Of a DNA stretch of 64,000 bases, positions 35,735-43,252 are shown piece after piece. The position numbers and the translations under genes were made by a program. This DNA comes from Micromonospora radicis (GTDB lineage: Bacteria; Actinomycetota; Actinomycetes; Mycobacteriales; Micromonosporaceae). Within the stretch, counting starts at the first letter, position 1, and each line of letters starts with the position of its first letter. Below the pieces are notes generated by a model, which saw only the letters and a program-made list of their open reading frames with translations, did no database searches and was not told the DNA's origin. The DNA lies in the NCBI RefSeq assembly GCF_003583405.1, contig NZ_QXEC01000007.1, forward strand, positions 1-64,000, in the 5' to 3' direction.

Positions 35735-36271
35735 CTACGCGGAGCCGAACAGCCGTACCACCTCGGCGCGCACCGCCGGGGAGGTGGCGGGCGCCCATCC
35801 GGCGAACAGCTCGGCGAAGTACGTCCGGTGCCGGTCGAGCAGGGCGGGCAGCTGGGCGAGAACGTCCAACTCGTTGACGATGCTCAGGTCGACAAGCGCG
35901 GTGAGCTGCCCGGGGCGGACCACATGGCGCTGCCCGGTGAAGCGGTCGAAGATCTCACCGGTGGCGGCGAGCCGCCGCCAGGAGCGTTTCCGGTCACCGG
36001 CGCCGTACAGGTACACCAGCGCCTCGGCGTCGGCACCGATCAGCTCACGCAGCCGGTCCCGGTCGCCGCGGTCGAGCAACGCCACGTCGAACCCGTCGGT
36101 GCCGTAGACCGCGTGGGTCAGACCCGCCGCCTGCACGTGCGCGTCGTGCCCCAGGTCGGCCAGGCGCTGCTGGACCCGGCACAGGTGGGCGTAGAGCGTC
36201 CCACCGGGATGCTCTACCCTCTCGGCGCCCCGCTCGCGCAGCCAGCCCCGCACATCGACATCGGCGCTCAT
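35735..36271 (-). CDS. DUF6817-like protein
   Basis: A 178-residue soluble protein. It contains HPGGTLYAHLCRVQQRLADLGHDAHVQAAGLTHAVYGTDGF (about residues 21-61). The spaced His and Asp residues recall HD-domain hydrolases, and the family is named DUF6817 as far as I recall. ATG 36271 gives MSADVDVRGWLRERG; longer starts run into non-conserved sequence. Function unknown. Confidence 0.7.
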   Translation of the reverse strand: MSADVDVRGWLRERGAERVEHPGGTLYAHLCRVQQRLADLGHDAHVQAAGLTHAVYGTDGFDVALLDRGDRDRLRELIGADAEALVYLYGAGDRKRSWRRLAATGEIFDRFTGQRHVVRPGQLTALVDLSIVNELDVLAQLPALLDRHRTYFAELFAGWAPATSPAVRAEVVRLFGSA

Positions 36272-36417
36272 CTCGCCGAGGCTACGGCAGCACGGCCCGG
36301 GCCAGTGGCGCCAGACCGCGTGCGGTTGCGCACAGTGCCGGCCGGTCGGGATCGGCGGATGCGAATCACGCCAGCGTGGTCTTGCCACCGACCGTGGGCG
36401 GATAGTTGGCTGGTGGC

Positions 36418-36888
36418 ATGGCTCGGATCGGGTACGACGACACCGACGCGACGGCGTTCGAGGCGACCCGGCATCTCACCGACGAAGGGCTGGCCGAGTG
36501 GCGGGCGGCGGTGACCCGCCACCTCACCGCGCGCCCCGGCCGGCGCCTACTCGACCTGGGTGCCGGTACCGGCAGTTGGGCGCGCGCCTTCACCGCCTGG
36601 TTCCCCGGCACGGAGGTGGTCGCCGTCGAACCGTCGGCGGCGATGCGGGCCCGCTGCGGTCACACCCCTGTGGTCGGTGGGCTCACCCTGACCGCCGTCG
36701 AACCGGTCCCCCAGGTGACCGCCGGGTCGCTGCGGGAAGCGGCCGGCACGTTGCGGCGGGAGGCACACACCCTGCTGCAACTGATCACCGATGCCGAGTA
36801 CGCCGCCGGGGTGGAACGGTTGCGCCGCGCGGCTCGGGCCGACACCGGGCCGGTGGTCGACACGCTGGACCTGCTGGTGCTGCGCTGA
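36418..36888 (+). pseudogene. Class I methyltransferase with in-frame internal deletion
   Basis: A 156-residue frame. It starts like a normal SAM methyltransferase: DLGAGTGSWARAFTAWFPGTEVVAVEPSAAM, motif I and the acidic loop, residues 44-76. After GHTPVVGG it jumps straight to a C-terminal segment, LTAVEPVPQVTAGSLREAAGTLRREAHTLLQL, that normally follows about 100 residues later. The strands carrying motifs II-III are missing, so activity is doubtful. The frame is intact, suggesting a clean deletion. ATG 36418 chosen. Confidence 0.6.
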
Positions 36889-36912
36889 CAGCCGATAGTC
36901 GGTGCGGCGTTG

Positions 36913-39741
36913 TCACCGTACGACTCCGGGCGGCTCCGCGGGCGCCGACCGGCCCGGGGCGGGGCCGAGTTCCGCGATCCGGCGGCGGGCGTCGGCGGCG
37001 GCGGGATCACCCAGTTCGTCGTAGATCAACGCGGCCAGCCGCCAGGCGGCCGCCGCCGCGTTGGTGTTCCCGGTCGCGGCCCGGACGGTGCCGAGGCCGA
37101 TGAGGGTCTCCGCCTGGTGGTAGCGGTCGGCGGAGGCCCGGAACAGCTCGACGGACTGCTCGTAGCAGGAGACCGCCCGGTCGTGGTCGCCCAGCCCGTG
37201 GTAGGCGAACCCGAGGCTGTCCAGGGTGGCCGCCTGGCCGTTGTGGTCGTCGATGAGCCGCTGCTGGTTGAGCGCCGCCGTACAGTCGGCGATGGCCTGC
37301 GGATAGTCACCCTGGACCGCGTGCAGGTACCCGATCGCGTTCAGCGCCCGCCCCTCGCCCGCCCGGTTGCCGGCCGCGCGGTGCAGCCGCAGCGTCTCCC
37401 GGGCGTGCCGTAACGCCTCGTCGCGTCGGCCGAGCACGAAACAGTGCTCGGTGTAGTTGTGCAGGGTCTGCGCCAGGCCGGCCCGGTCACCGATCTGCTC
37501 GTACAGCTCGATCGCCCGTTGGAGGTGGGCGCCGGCCGTGTCGTACTTGCCCAGCCGGTACGCGGCCCGACCGAGCAGCCGGTTGGCGCTGGCCTGTGCC
37601 GCCGGCTCGCCGAGGCGTTCGGCCGATTCGAGCGCCACCTGCTGCGCGGTCAACTGGTCCTGCCAGAATCCGCGCGGTGCCAGGAAGGTGGTCAGGGCCC
37701 AGGCGAGCTGACAGGCGTACGCGTCGAAACCGGTCGCGTTGGCCTGCCGGATCACCCGCAGCAGGACCTGTCGTTCCGTCGCGAACCAGGCCAGCGCGGC
37801 GTCCTGGTCGGCCATCGGCACGTGGACGTTGCCGCCGAGCGGCGGCAACACGGCCACCGGCGGCCACTGGGGCTGGACCAGCCGCCCGGCCGGGTAGGCG
37901 CTGTGCAGGTAGTGGTCGTACATCCGGCGGTGGGCTCGGCGCCGGTCGCCGGCCTGTTCGGAGCGTTGCGCCAACTCGGCGGCGTAGGAGCGCAGCAGGT
38001 CGTGGAAGGCGTACCGGTCGGGTTGGTGCTCGGTCAGCAGGTGCAGCCGGGTCAGTTCCTTGAGCAGCACCGTCACCGCGGCACGCGGCCAGCCGAGCAA
38101 CGCCGCGGCGGCGGCGCCGCTCAACTCCGGCCCCGGGTGCAGGCCGAGCAGCCGGAACAGGCGGGCCGCGTCCGGGCTCAGCGCCTCGTACGACCAGGAG
38201 AACACCCGCCGCACGTCGCCGTCGGCCAGTACCTCCAGCCGGGTCTCCGGTGTCCTCAGCTCGGCGGCGATCGCGTCGAGCGGGAAGCGGGGCCGGGTGG
38301 CCACCCGCGCCGCCACGATCGACAGGGCCAGCGGTAGCCGGCCGGAGGCTTCGATCATCTCGGCCACGGCGGCGGGCTCGGCGTCGAGCCGTTGCCCGTC
38401 GACCCGACTGTGCAGCAGGTGCATCGACTCGGTGTCGGTCAGCACGTCGAGGGTCAGCAGCCGGGCGCCTTCGGCGGCGACCAGGTGGCTGAGCTGGTCG
38501 CGGCTGGTGACCACGACGACACACCGGCCGGCGCCCGGCAGCAGCGGTCGCACCTGCTCGGCGTCGCGGGCGTTGTCGAGCAGGATGAGCATCTTCCGGT
38601 TCGCCAGCAGGCTGCGGTAGAGACCGGTCCGGGCGTCGGTGCTGCTCGGCATGCGGGCCGGTGGCACGTCGAGCGCCTCGAGGAAGCCGAGCAGGGCGTC
38701 GGCCGGGGAGACGGTCTCGCCGTCGTCGTAGCCGCGCAGGTTGACGTAGAGCTGGCCGTCGGGGAAGCGGTCGGCGACCCGGTGCGCCCAGTGCAGCGCC
38801 AGCGCCGTCTTGCCGATGCCGGCCATCCCGCAGACCACCGTGATGACCACCGAGGTCGGCTCGCCGTCGGGGGCGCCGACGGCCACGTCGAGGCGGGTGA
38901 GCTGGGCTCGCCGGCCGACGAAGTTCGGTGTGGCCAGTGGCAGCTGGGCCGGGCGGGTGCGGGGCGCGGCGGCCGGGGCGTGCGGTGCCGCTGCCGCGCG
39001 GGGACATCGGTGGTGCAGGATGTCGTCGTGCAGGCGGGTCAGTTCCGGCCCCGGGTCCATCCCGGTCTCCTCGGCGAGGATCTGCCGGGCCTGCCGGAAC
39101 GCCGCTGTCGCCCCGGCCACGTCGCCGCTGTGGTAGAGCCCGGTCATCAGGTGCGCCCAGGCGCGCTGCCGCAGCGGATGGCGTTCGAGCAGGGCACGTA
39201 GCCGGGGAATCACCTGGGCGCCGGCGCCGAGCGCCAGTTTCGCGGCGGCGTGGTCCTCCTCGGCCAGCAGACGCCGCTCGGCCAGCCGGTCTACCCAGCG
39301 GGACAACGCGCGTGGCAGCGGTAGTCCGGCCAGCGCCGGCCCGCGCCACAGGGCCAGCGCCTCGGCCAGTTCGGTCTCGGCCAGTTCGGGGTCGCCATCG
39401 GCCAGGGCGTCGCGTCCGCGCGCGACCGCGGCGTCGAAGCGGTCGAGGTCCCGTTCGTCGGGCTGCACGCAGAGCAGGTATCCCCCGCTGGTGGTGACGA
39501 TCCGTCCGGCGCAGTCGAGGGCCTGCCGCAGTCCGCGTACGTAGGTGCGGATGTTGGCGCCGGCGGACGCGGGCGGCTGGTCACCCCAGAGCGTGTTCAC
39601 CAGTTCGTCGGTCGGGACCGCCTCGCCCGGGCGGCTGAGCAGGAGGGCGAGCAGCAGCCGTTGCTTGGCGGAGCCGAGATCGACTGGCTGGCCGGCCCGG
39701 GACACCGACAACGGGCCGAGAAGGTCGAAGCGGAGATACAT
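36913..39741 (-). CDS. AfsR-type SARP regulator (BTAD, NB-ARC, TPR)
   Basis: A 942-residue regulator. It starts with an OmpR-like winged helix (LGPLSVSRAGQPVDLGSAKQRLLLALLLSRPG, residues 8-39) and has a BTAD domain to about 245. An NB-ARC ATPase follows, with P-loop GMAGIGKTALALHWAH near 307 and kinase-2 LILLDNARDAEQ. TPR repeats run from about 690, including ALNAIGYLHAVQGDYPQAI and LDSLGFAYHGLGDHDRAV. Such proteins activate secondary-metabolite genes, binding direct repeats near -35. It is divergent from the LanB-like operon at 39877, which is its most obvious target. Confidence 0.92.
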   Translation of the reverse strand: MYLRFDLLGPLSVSRAGQPVDLGSAKQRLLLALLLSRPGEAVPTDELVNTLWGDQPPASAGANIRTYVRGLRQALDCAGRIVTTSGGYLLCVQPDERDLDRFDAAVARGRDALADGDPELAETELAEALALWRGPALAGLPLPRALSRWVDRLAERRLLAEEDHAAAKLALGAGAQVIPRLRALLERHPLRQRAWAHLMTGLYHSGDVAGATAAFRQARQILAEETGMDPGPELTRLHDDILHHRCPRAAAAPHAPAAAPRTRPAQLPLATPNFVGRRAQLTRLDVAVGAPDGEPTSVVITVVCGMAGIGKTALALHWAHRVADRFPDGQLYVNLRGYDDGETVSPADALLGFLEALDVPPARMPSSTDARTGLYRSLLANRKMLILLDNARDAEQVRPLLPGAGRCVVVVTSRDQLSHLVAAEGARLLTLDVLTDTESMHLLHSRVDGQRLDAEPAAVAEMIEASGRLPLALSIVAARVATRPRFPLDAIAAELRTPETRLEVLADGDVRRVFSWSYEALSPDAARLFRLLGLHPGPELSGAAAAALLGWPRAAVTVLLKELTRLHLLTEHQPDRYAFHDLLRSYAAELAQRSEQAGDRRRAHRRMYDHYLHSAYPAGRLVQPQWPPVAVLPPLGGNVHVPMADQDAALAWFATERQVLLRVIRQANATGFDAYACQLAWALTTFLAPRGFWQDQLTAQQVALESAERLGEPAAQASANRLLGRAAYRLGKYDTAGAHLQRAIELYEQIGDRAGLAQTLHNYTEHCFVLGRRDEALRHARETLRLHRAAGNRAGEGRALNAIGYLHAVQGDYPQAIADCTAALNQQRLIDDHNGQAATLDSLGFAYHGLGDHDRAVSCYEQSVELFRASADRYHQAETLIGLGTVRAATGNTNAAAAAWRLAALIYDELGDPAAADARRRIAELGPAPGRSAPAEPPGVVR

Positions 39742-39876
39742 GCCTCACTCCAGCCGACGGCCTGGCCTGAAGGACGGGTTCAGTTGTACGTCGAATGTGC
39801 ACGGTTGATACGCCGGCCACCGTACCATCGGCCGCCAGATCGGCGACCTGTTCGGACGGCGGCTGTCGAGGTGTTC
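39742..39876. promoter_or_regulatory. Divergent promoter region between SARP gene and LanB operon
   Basis: A 135-base spacer holding both promoters. It is less GC-rich around 39780-39812, which is a likely promoter zone. I see no convincing SARP heptamer repeats by eye. Confidence 0.4.
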
Positions 39877-39960
39877 ATGCGCGAAGAAGCCCCAGGTGAG
39901 GCGGCTCGGGACACGCCCACCGCGGACGTCGCGTCGGCCCACCGGGTGGGGCTGCGATGA
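39877..39960 (+). CDS. 27-residue peptide ORF coupled to the LanB-like gene
   Basis: ATG 39877 lies 5 bases after GAGG. The frame encodes 27 residues: MREEAPGEAARDTPTADV then ASAHRVGLR. Its TGA overlaps the ATG of the LanB-like gene (ATGA at 39957-39960). It has an acidic front (EE) and a Thr/Ser-containing tail. It could be a short RiPP precursor, or simply a leader ORF that couples translation. No known precursor family is recognised and no Cys is present, so a lanthionine product is not possible from it. An upstream in-frame extension cannot be excluded. Confidence 0.45.
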   Translation: MREEAPGEAARDTPTADVASAHRVGLR

Positions 39961-41942
39961 CACGCTGGGATCCGGAGCTGACGGTGCTGAACCGTTCCTG
40001 CCTGCCCGTCGGCGCGCTGGCTCGGCTCCGTTCCGAGCCGCTGGCCCGGTTGCTGGACGAGACGTTGGCGGGCGGCCGGCAGGCCGCCGGGACGCCGGCC
40101 GCGGAGTTCGTCGACGGGCTGCTGGCCGACGAGCGGGTCGACCGGCTTCTCGCGGTTCGGGAACTGGCCGCCGATCCGGTGTTCCGGCTCGCCCTCGACC
40201 GTGGCGATCCGGCCCTCGCCGCCGACCTCGCCGGCTGGCTCGCCGACCCGGACCGGACACCGGGCGAGCGTACGCTCCGTGACCTGGTCCGCCGGCTCAG
40301 CCTTGCCGCGGCGCAGACCGACCCGGGTGGTGTGTTCCCCACCAGCGGCCCGGTGGCCTGGGTGCGGTACGGGCCACCGGTGGTGGCGCACCCCGGGCCG
40401 CGACGCACCGGCGACGACGTCGCCGAGTACCACGACCGCCGGGTCCGGCTGCTGGCCGGCGCACGCCGGTCGGTCGGCAGCGCACCGGGTGGCTCCGGCG
40501 CGACCCGGATCAGCGCGCCGACCGTCCGCACCATCCGCGACCGCAGGCCACCCCCGCCACCGCTGGCCACCTGCGGTACCCGCTGGTGGGCGCCAGTGGC
40601 GGCCGACCTCGACGCGCTCCGCGGCTGGCTCGCGCCGTTCGCGCCGACGCTGCCGGCGCGGCTGATCCTCACCGAACTGTTCGGCGCGCGGATCCGCGCC
40701 CGCGGCCCGCTGCCCGTGCCGGAGTTCTACCGCGAGTACCAGCGGATCGCCGGCGACGCCGCGGAACTGGCCGACTGGTCGGACCCGACGCTCTACCGCA
40801 GTACCCGGGACAGCGTGTGGCCGTCGGTGCGGCAACTGGGACAGGTGGTGGACAGCGCCCTCGCCGCGTTGTCCCCACACCCGGCGGCGGAGCATGCCGC
40901 CGGGACACCGGCGTCGACAGCGGGGGTGGGCGGGGAGGCTGCCCCCGCTGTCGACGCCCCGGTGGGTACGGGCGTCTGCGTCGAGGTGGGCGTGCTGCGG
41001 GCCACCACCGCCCGATATCCCGACTGGGTACCCCCGCTGCGGTCGCTCTGCGCCGGTCTGCAGATCACCCACACGCCCAGCGGCTACCTGCAGGCCGTGG
41101 TGAACGCCCTGCACCCCGGGTTCGGTGCGATGCGGGCCCGGTCGGACCGATTGGCCGGCGTCCGGCGGACGATCGGCGTGCCGGACCCGTCGGCGGGTGG
41201 GCGCCAGGTGGGCGGCCGGGGCCGGTGGCTCGGCGTACCGGTGTCCGGGGAACCGCCGCTGGTGCTGGCCGACACCGCCCGGCTGCCCGTCGCCGACCTG
41301 GACGTGCACCTGGACGACCGGTCGGGCCTGCTGGCGCTGCGCTCCCGCAGCCGCCGACAGCCGGTACGCGTGGTGCACACCGGACTGCTGACCGGGTCCC
41401 GGCTTCCTCCGCTGTCGCGGCTGCTCGCCGTGTTGTCCGGTGAGACGCCGCCGGGTTCGCCGCTCGGCCGGGCACCGGAGGTCGCCGAGCACCCGCACCG
41501 CTGGCCCCGGCTGACCGTCGGCCAGCTGGTCCTCGGGCGGGCCCGGGTCTCGTTCCCCGCCGACCAGGTTCCCGTCGCCAGGCCGGGCGAGCGCGACGGC
41601 GGTTACCTGCTGCGGTTGGCGCGGTGGCGAGCGACGCACGGCATCCCCCGGCGGTGCTTCGTCGCGCTGTCGCGACGAAGCACCGGGTCCGCCACCCGCC
41701 GCTGCGGGCACGGTGGGGCCGGCTCGTTCTACCTGGACTTCGACAGTTGGCTGCTGGTGCAGGACTTCGTCGCCGCGGTGCGCCGGCCGGACACCGTCGC
41801 GGTGGTCTTCGAGGAGGCCTTGCCGGATCCGCTCGGACACGGCGTCGACCTGGCCGACCACGTGACCGAACTGTTGCTCGACGTCGCCGCCGACGAGCCG
41901 TCCTGGTCGGTGGCGTCCGGACGGCTGCCCGCGCGGCGGTGA
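39957..41942 (+). CDS. LanB-like lantibiotic dehydratase, glutamylation domain only
   Basis: A 661-residue protein aligning by eye with the N-terminal LanB domain, which uses aminoacyl-tRNA to acylate peptide Ser/Thr. Landmarks: VFRLALDRGDPALAADLAGWL, then a GVFPTSGPVAWVRYG block equivalent to the usual GFFGPVGWA. Next are LPARLILTELFGARIRARGPLPVPEFYREY and LPVADLDVHLDDRSGLLALRSRS. The end is WRATHGIPRRCFVAL, SFYLDFDSWLLV, VVFEEALP. The C-terminal SpaB_C elimination domain (about 280 residues) is absent and no separate gene for it is nearby. So it may be a PEARL-like aminoacyl ligase, a split LanB, or a degenerate enzyme. The usual KND before the GFFGP block is replaced by QTD. Confidence 0.78.
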   Translation: MTRWDPELTVLNRSCLPVGALARLRSEPLARLLDETLAGGRQAAGTPAAEFVDGLLADERVDRLLAVRELAADPVFRLALDRGDPALAADLAGWLADPDRTPGERTLRDLVRRLSLAAAQTDPGGVFPTSGPVAWVRYGPPVVAHPGPRRTGDDVAEYHDRRVRLLAGARRSVGSAPGGSGATRISAPTVRTIRDRRPPPPPLATCGTRWWAPVAADLDALRGWLAPFAPTLPARLILTELFGARIRARGPLPVPEFYREYQRIAGDAAELADWSDPTLYRSTRDSVWPSVRQLGQVVDSALAALSPHPAAEHAAGTPASTAGVGGEAAPAVDAPVGTGVCVEVGVLRATTARYPDWVPPLRSLCAGLQITHTPSGYLQAVVNALHPGFGAMRARSDRLAGVRRTIGVPDPSAGGRQVGGRGRWLGVPVSGEPPLVLADTARLPVADLDVHLDDRSGLLALRSRSRRQPVRVVHTGLLTGSRLPPLSRLLAVLSGETPPGSPLGRAPEVAEHPHRWPRLTVGQLVLGRARVSFPADQVPVARPGERDGGYLLRLARWRATHGIPRRCFVALSRRSTGSATRRCGHGGAGSFYLDFDSWLLVQDFVAAVRRPDTVAVVFEEALPDPLGHGVDLADHVTELLLDVAADEPSWSVASGRLPARR

Positions 41943-42023
41943 GCGATCGCGTCACCAACGCACCTGAACTCCGTTTGTCGCGGCCGGTGCGAGCCGGCCG
42001 AGGGAGGTGGCAAACGGCCGGAC

Positions 42024-42058
42024 GGGTGGCTTGTGCAGCTCAGTGGCACAAGCCACCC
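42024..42058 (+). terminator. Terminator of LanB operon
   Basis: A perfect 13-bp stem GGGTGGCTTGTGC / GCACAAGCCACCC with a 9-base loop, 82 bases after the LanB stop. Confidence 0.8.
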
Positions 42059-42134
42059 GCGCCCGGTGCTGCGGGCCACCGGCGGGTGGACCCACCGCGT
42101 ACGCGGGAGGCGGATCCCGCCGGCTGCGGCGTGC

Positions 42135-42179
42135 CGGGAGCGGACCGTCGGCGACGGGATGGCCGACGGTTCGCTCCCG
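42135..42179. terminator. Second strong hairpin
   Basis: An 18-bp stem (42135-42152 with 42162-42179) with a single G-T wobble and a 9-base loop. It could be a second terminator, or part of a structured RNA, because no gene ends just before it. Confidence 0.6.
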
Positions 42180-42349
42180 CACGCCGCGGCCGCCCGAAGC
42201 GTCCGGGTCGGCACCCGACGCGCCGCGCCAGGCGGGGGTGGCGTGGCACCCCGGTGAGGGAGGTGGCTCACAACCGGTACCGGGGTGGCGGGTGGAGCGC
42301 CCCGTCCGGGATACGGTGTCGGCGGCGCTGGTTCGCCCGGCCGAGCATC

Positions 42350-42520
42350 GGCCGGGCGTCGTAAGAGGGAACCCGGTGTGACTCCGGGACTGCCCCGCAG
42401 CGGTGAGTGGGAACGACCGCCGTCAACCGAGCACTGGACCGCGAGGTCCGGGAAGCGACGGCCAGTAGGAGACCGGTGAAGGCCGGTCGCGCCCGCGAGT
42501 CCGAAGACCTGCCCGCGCCG
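42350..42520 (+). ncRNA. Cobalamin (adenosylcobalamin) riboswitch
   Basis: A plus-strand region with the conserved B12 aptamer blocks in order. AGAGGGAACCCGGTG is at about 42364-42378, then CTGCCCCGCAGCGGTGAG (B12 box core region), GCACTGG, GGGAAGCGACGGCCAGTAGGAG, GCGAGTCCGAAGACCTGCC. A GCGCACAC / GTGTGCGC hairpin follows at about 42520-42540. GCCCGCGC at 42511 can pair with CGCGCGGGC at 42550, giving a plausible expression platform. The next gene, 42648, encodes an acyl-CoA thioesterase, not a known B12-regulated function. Confidence 0.92.
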
Positions 42521-42647
42521 CGCACACGCGGTGTGTGCGCTGCCGTCGACCGCGCGGGCGGGTCGTACGGGTGACGCGCCGTTGGTGCGCGTCCTCGACG
42601 TGCGCGCCGGTGGGTTCGACGGTGTGCTTCCCGAGGACGGATGAGCC

Positions 42648-43160
42648 ATGTACGACACCAGCACCCTCACCGGCCGACCCCCGTCGGCGTCACACCTGAC
42701 CCTGTCGCAGATCATGGACCAGCACCACACCAACCTGATGGGCACGGTCCACGGCGGCCGGATCCTGAACCTGATCGACTCAGTGGCCGGGGTGGTCGCC
42801 GCCCGGCACTCCGACGGGCCGGCGGTCACCGCCGCCATCGACGAGACGGCCTTCCTGCGGGCGGTGCGCGTCGGTGACGTGGTCCACGTCGACGCCCGGA
42901 TCACCTGGGCGGGACGCAGCTCGATGGAGGTCGCCGTCAAGGTCACCGCCGACCGGTGGGACCGGGCGGTGCCGCCGACCGACGTGGCCACCGCCCATCT
43001 GGTGATGGTCGCCGTCGACGACGACGGCCAACCCCGACCGGTGCCGCCGCTGCTGCCCGAGACCGACGGCGACCGGCGCCGCTACCGGGAGGCGCAGATC
43101 CGCCGCGAGCATCGGCTCGCCCTGCGCCAGGCGTTGCTCGACGGCGCCGAGGACGGCTGA
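42648..43160 (+). CDS. Hotdog-fold acyl-CoA thioesterase
   Basis: A 170-residue thioesterase of the YciA/BACH type. Conserved parts are MDQHHTNLMGTVHGGRILNLIDSVAGVVAARH (about residues 24-55, with the catalytic-helix Asp), AAIDETAFLRAVRVGDVVHVDARITWAGRSSMEVAVKV, and VATAHLVMVAVDDDG. It hydrolyses acyl-CoA to free acid and CoA. ATG 42648 sits about 130 bases downstream of a cobalamin riboswitch and has GAGGACGGATGAG before it. If the riboswitch controls it, the gene would be off when cobalamin is plentiful. Confidence 0.88.
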   Translation: MYDTSTLTGRPPSASHLTLSQIMDQHHTNLMGTVHGGRILNLIDSVAGVVAARHSDGPAVTAAIDETAFLRAVRVGDVVHVDARITWAGRSSMEVAVKVTADRWDRAVPPTDVATAHLVMVAVDDDGQPRPVPPLLPETDGDRRRYREAQIRREHRLALRQALLDGAEDG

Positions 43161-43193
43161 GGCTGCCCGGCCGGTCGCGCGCCGGGCAGCCTC
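43159..43193. terminator. Terminator between thioesterase and catalase
   Basis: A perfect 13-bp stem GAGGCTGCCCGGC / GCCGGGCAGCCTC with a 9-base loop, beginning on the thioesterase stop codon. Suits both converging genes. Confidence 0.8.
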
Positions 43194-43252
43194 CACATCG
43201 GTTCGCGCCAGACTCGCCGGGGCCACGGCAGGACCGCCGGGGCCACGACGGG

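Larger units (their letters stand above)
41943..42349. other. Hairpin-rich noncoding DNA between LanB operon and riboswitch
   Basis: About 400 bases without a supported gene. It holds two strong hairpins (listed separately), a third dyad GCCCGGCCG / CGGCCGGGC at about 42336-42358, and GAGGGAGGTGGC repeated directly at 42000-42011 and 42256-42267. Small frames here (for example 42007-42381) simply read through the hairpins. Confidence 0.6.

Noticed and set aside
39780-41861. 693-codon minus-strand frame opposite the LanB-like gene
   Set aside because: No domain, repetitive Gly/Arg/Gln composition; the plus-strand frame shows recognisable LanB blocks.
42040-42260. tRNA-like or attachment-site structure in the hairpin island
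   Set aside because: No cloverleaf, no TTC-loop consensus and no integrase nearby.
42007-42381. 124-codon frame as a possible Cys-containing RiPP precursor after the LanB gene
   Set aside because: It reads straight through two terminator-like hairpins and into the riboswitch, and has no plausible leader; the apparent peptide pattern comes from the inverted repeats.
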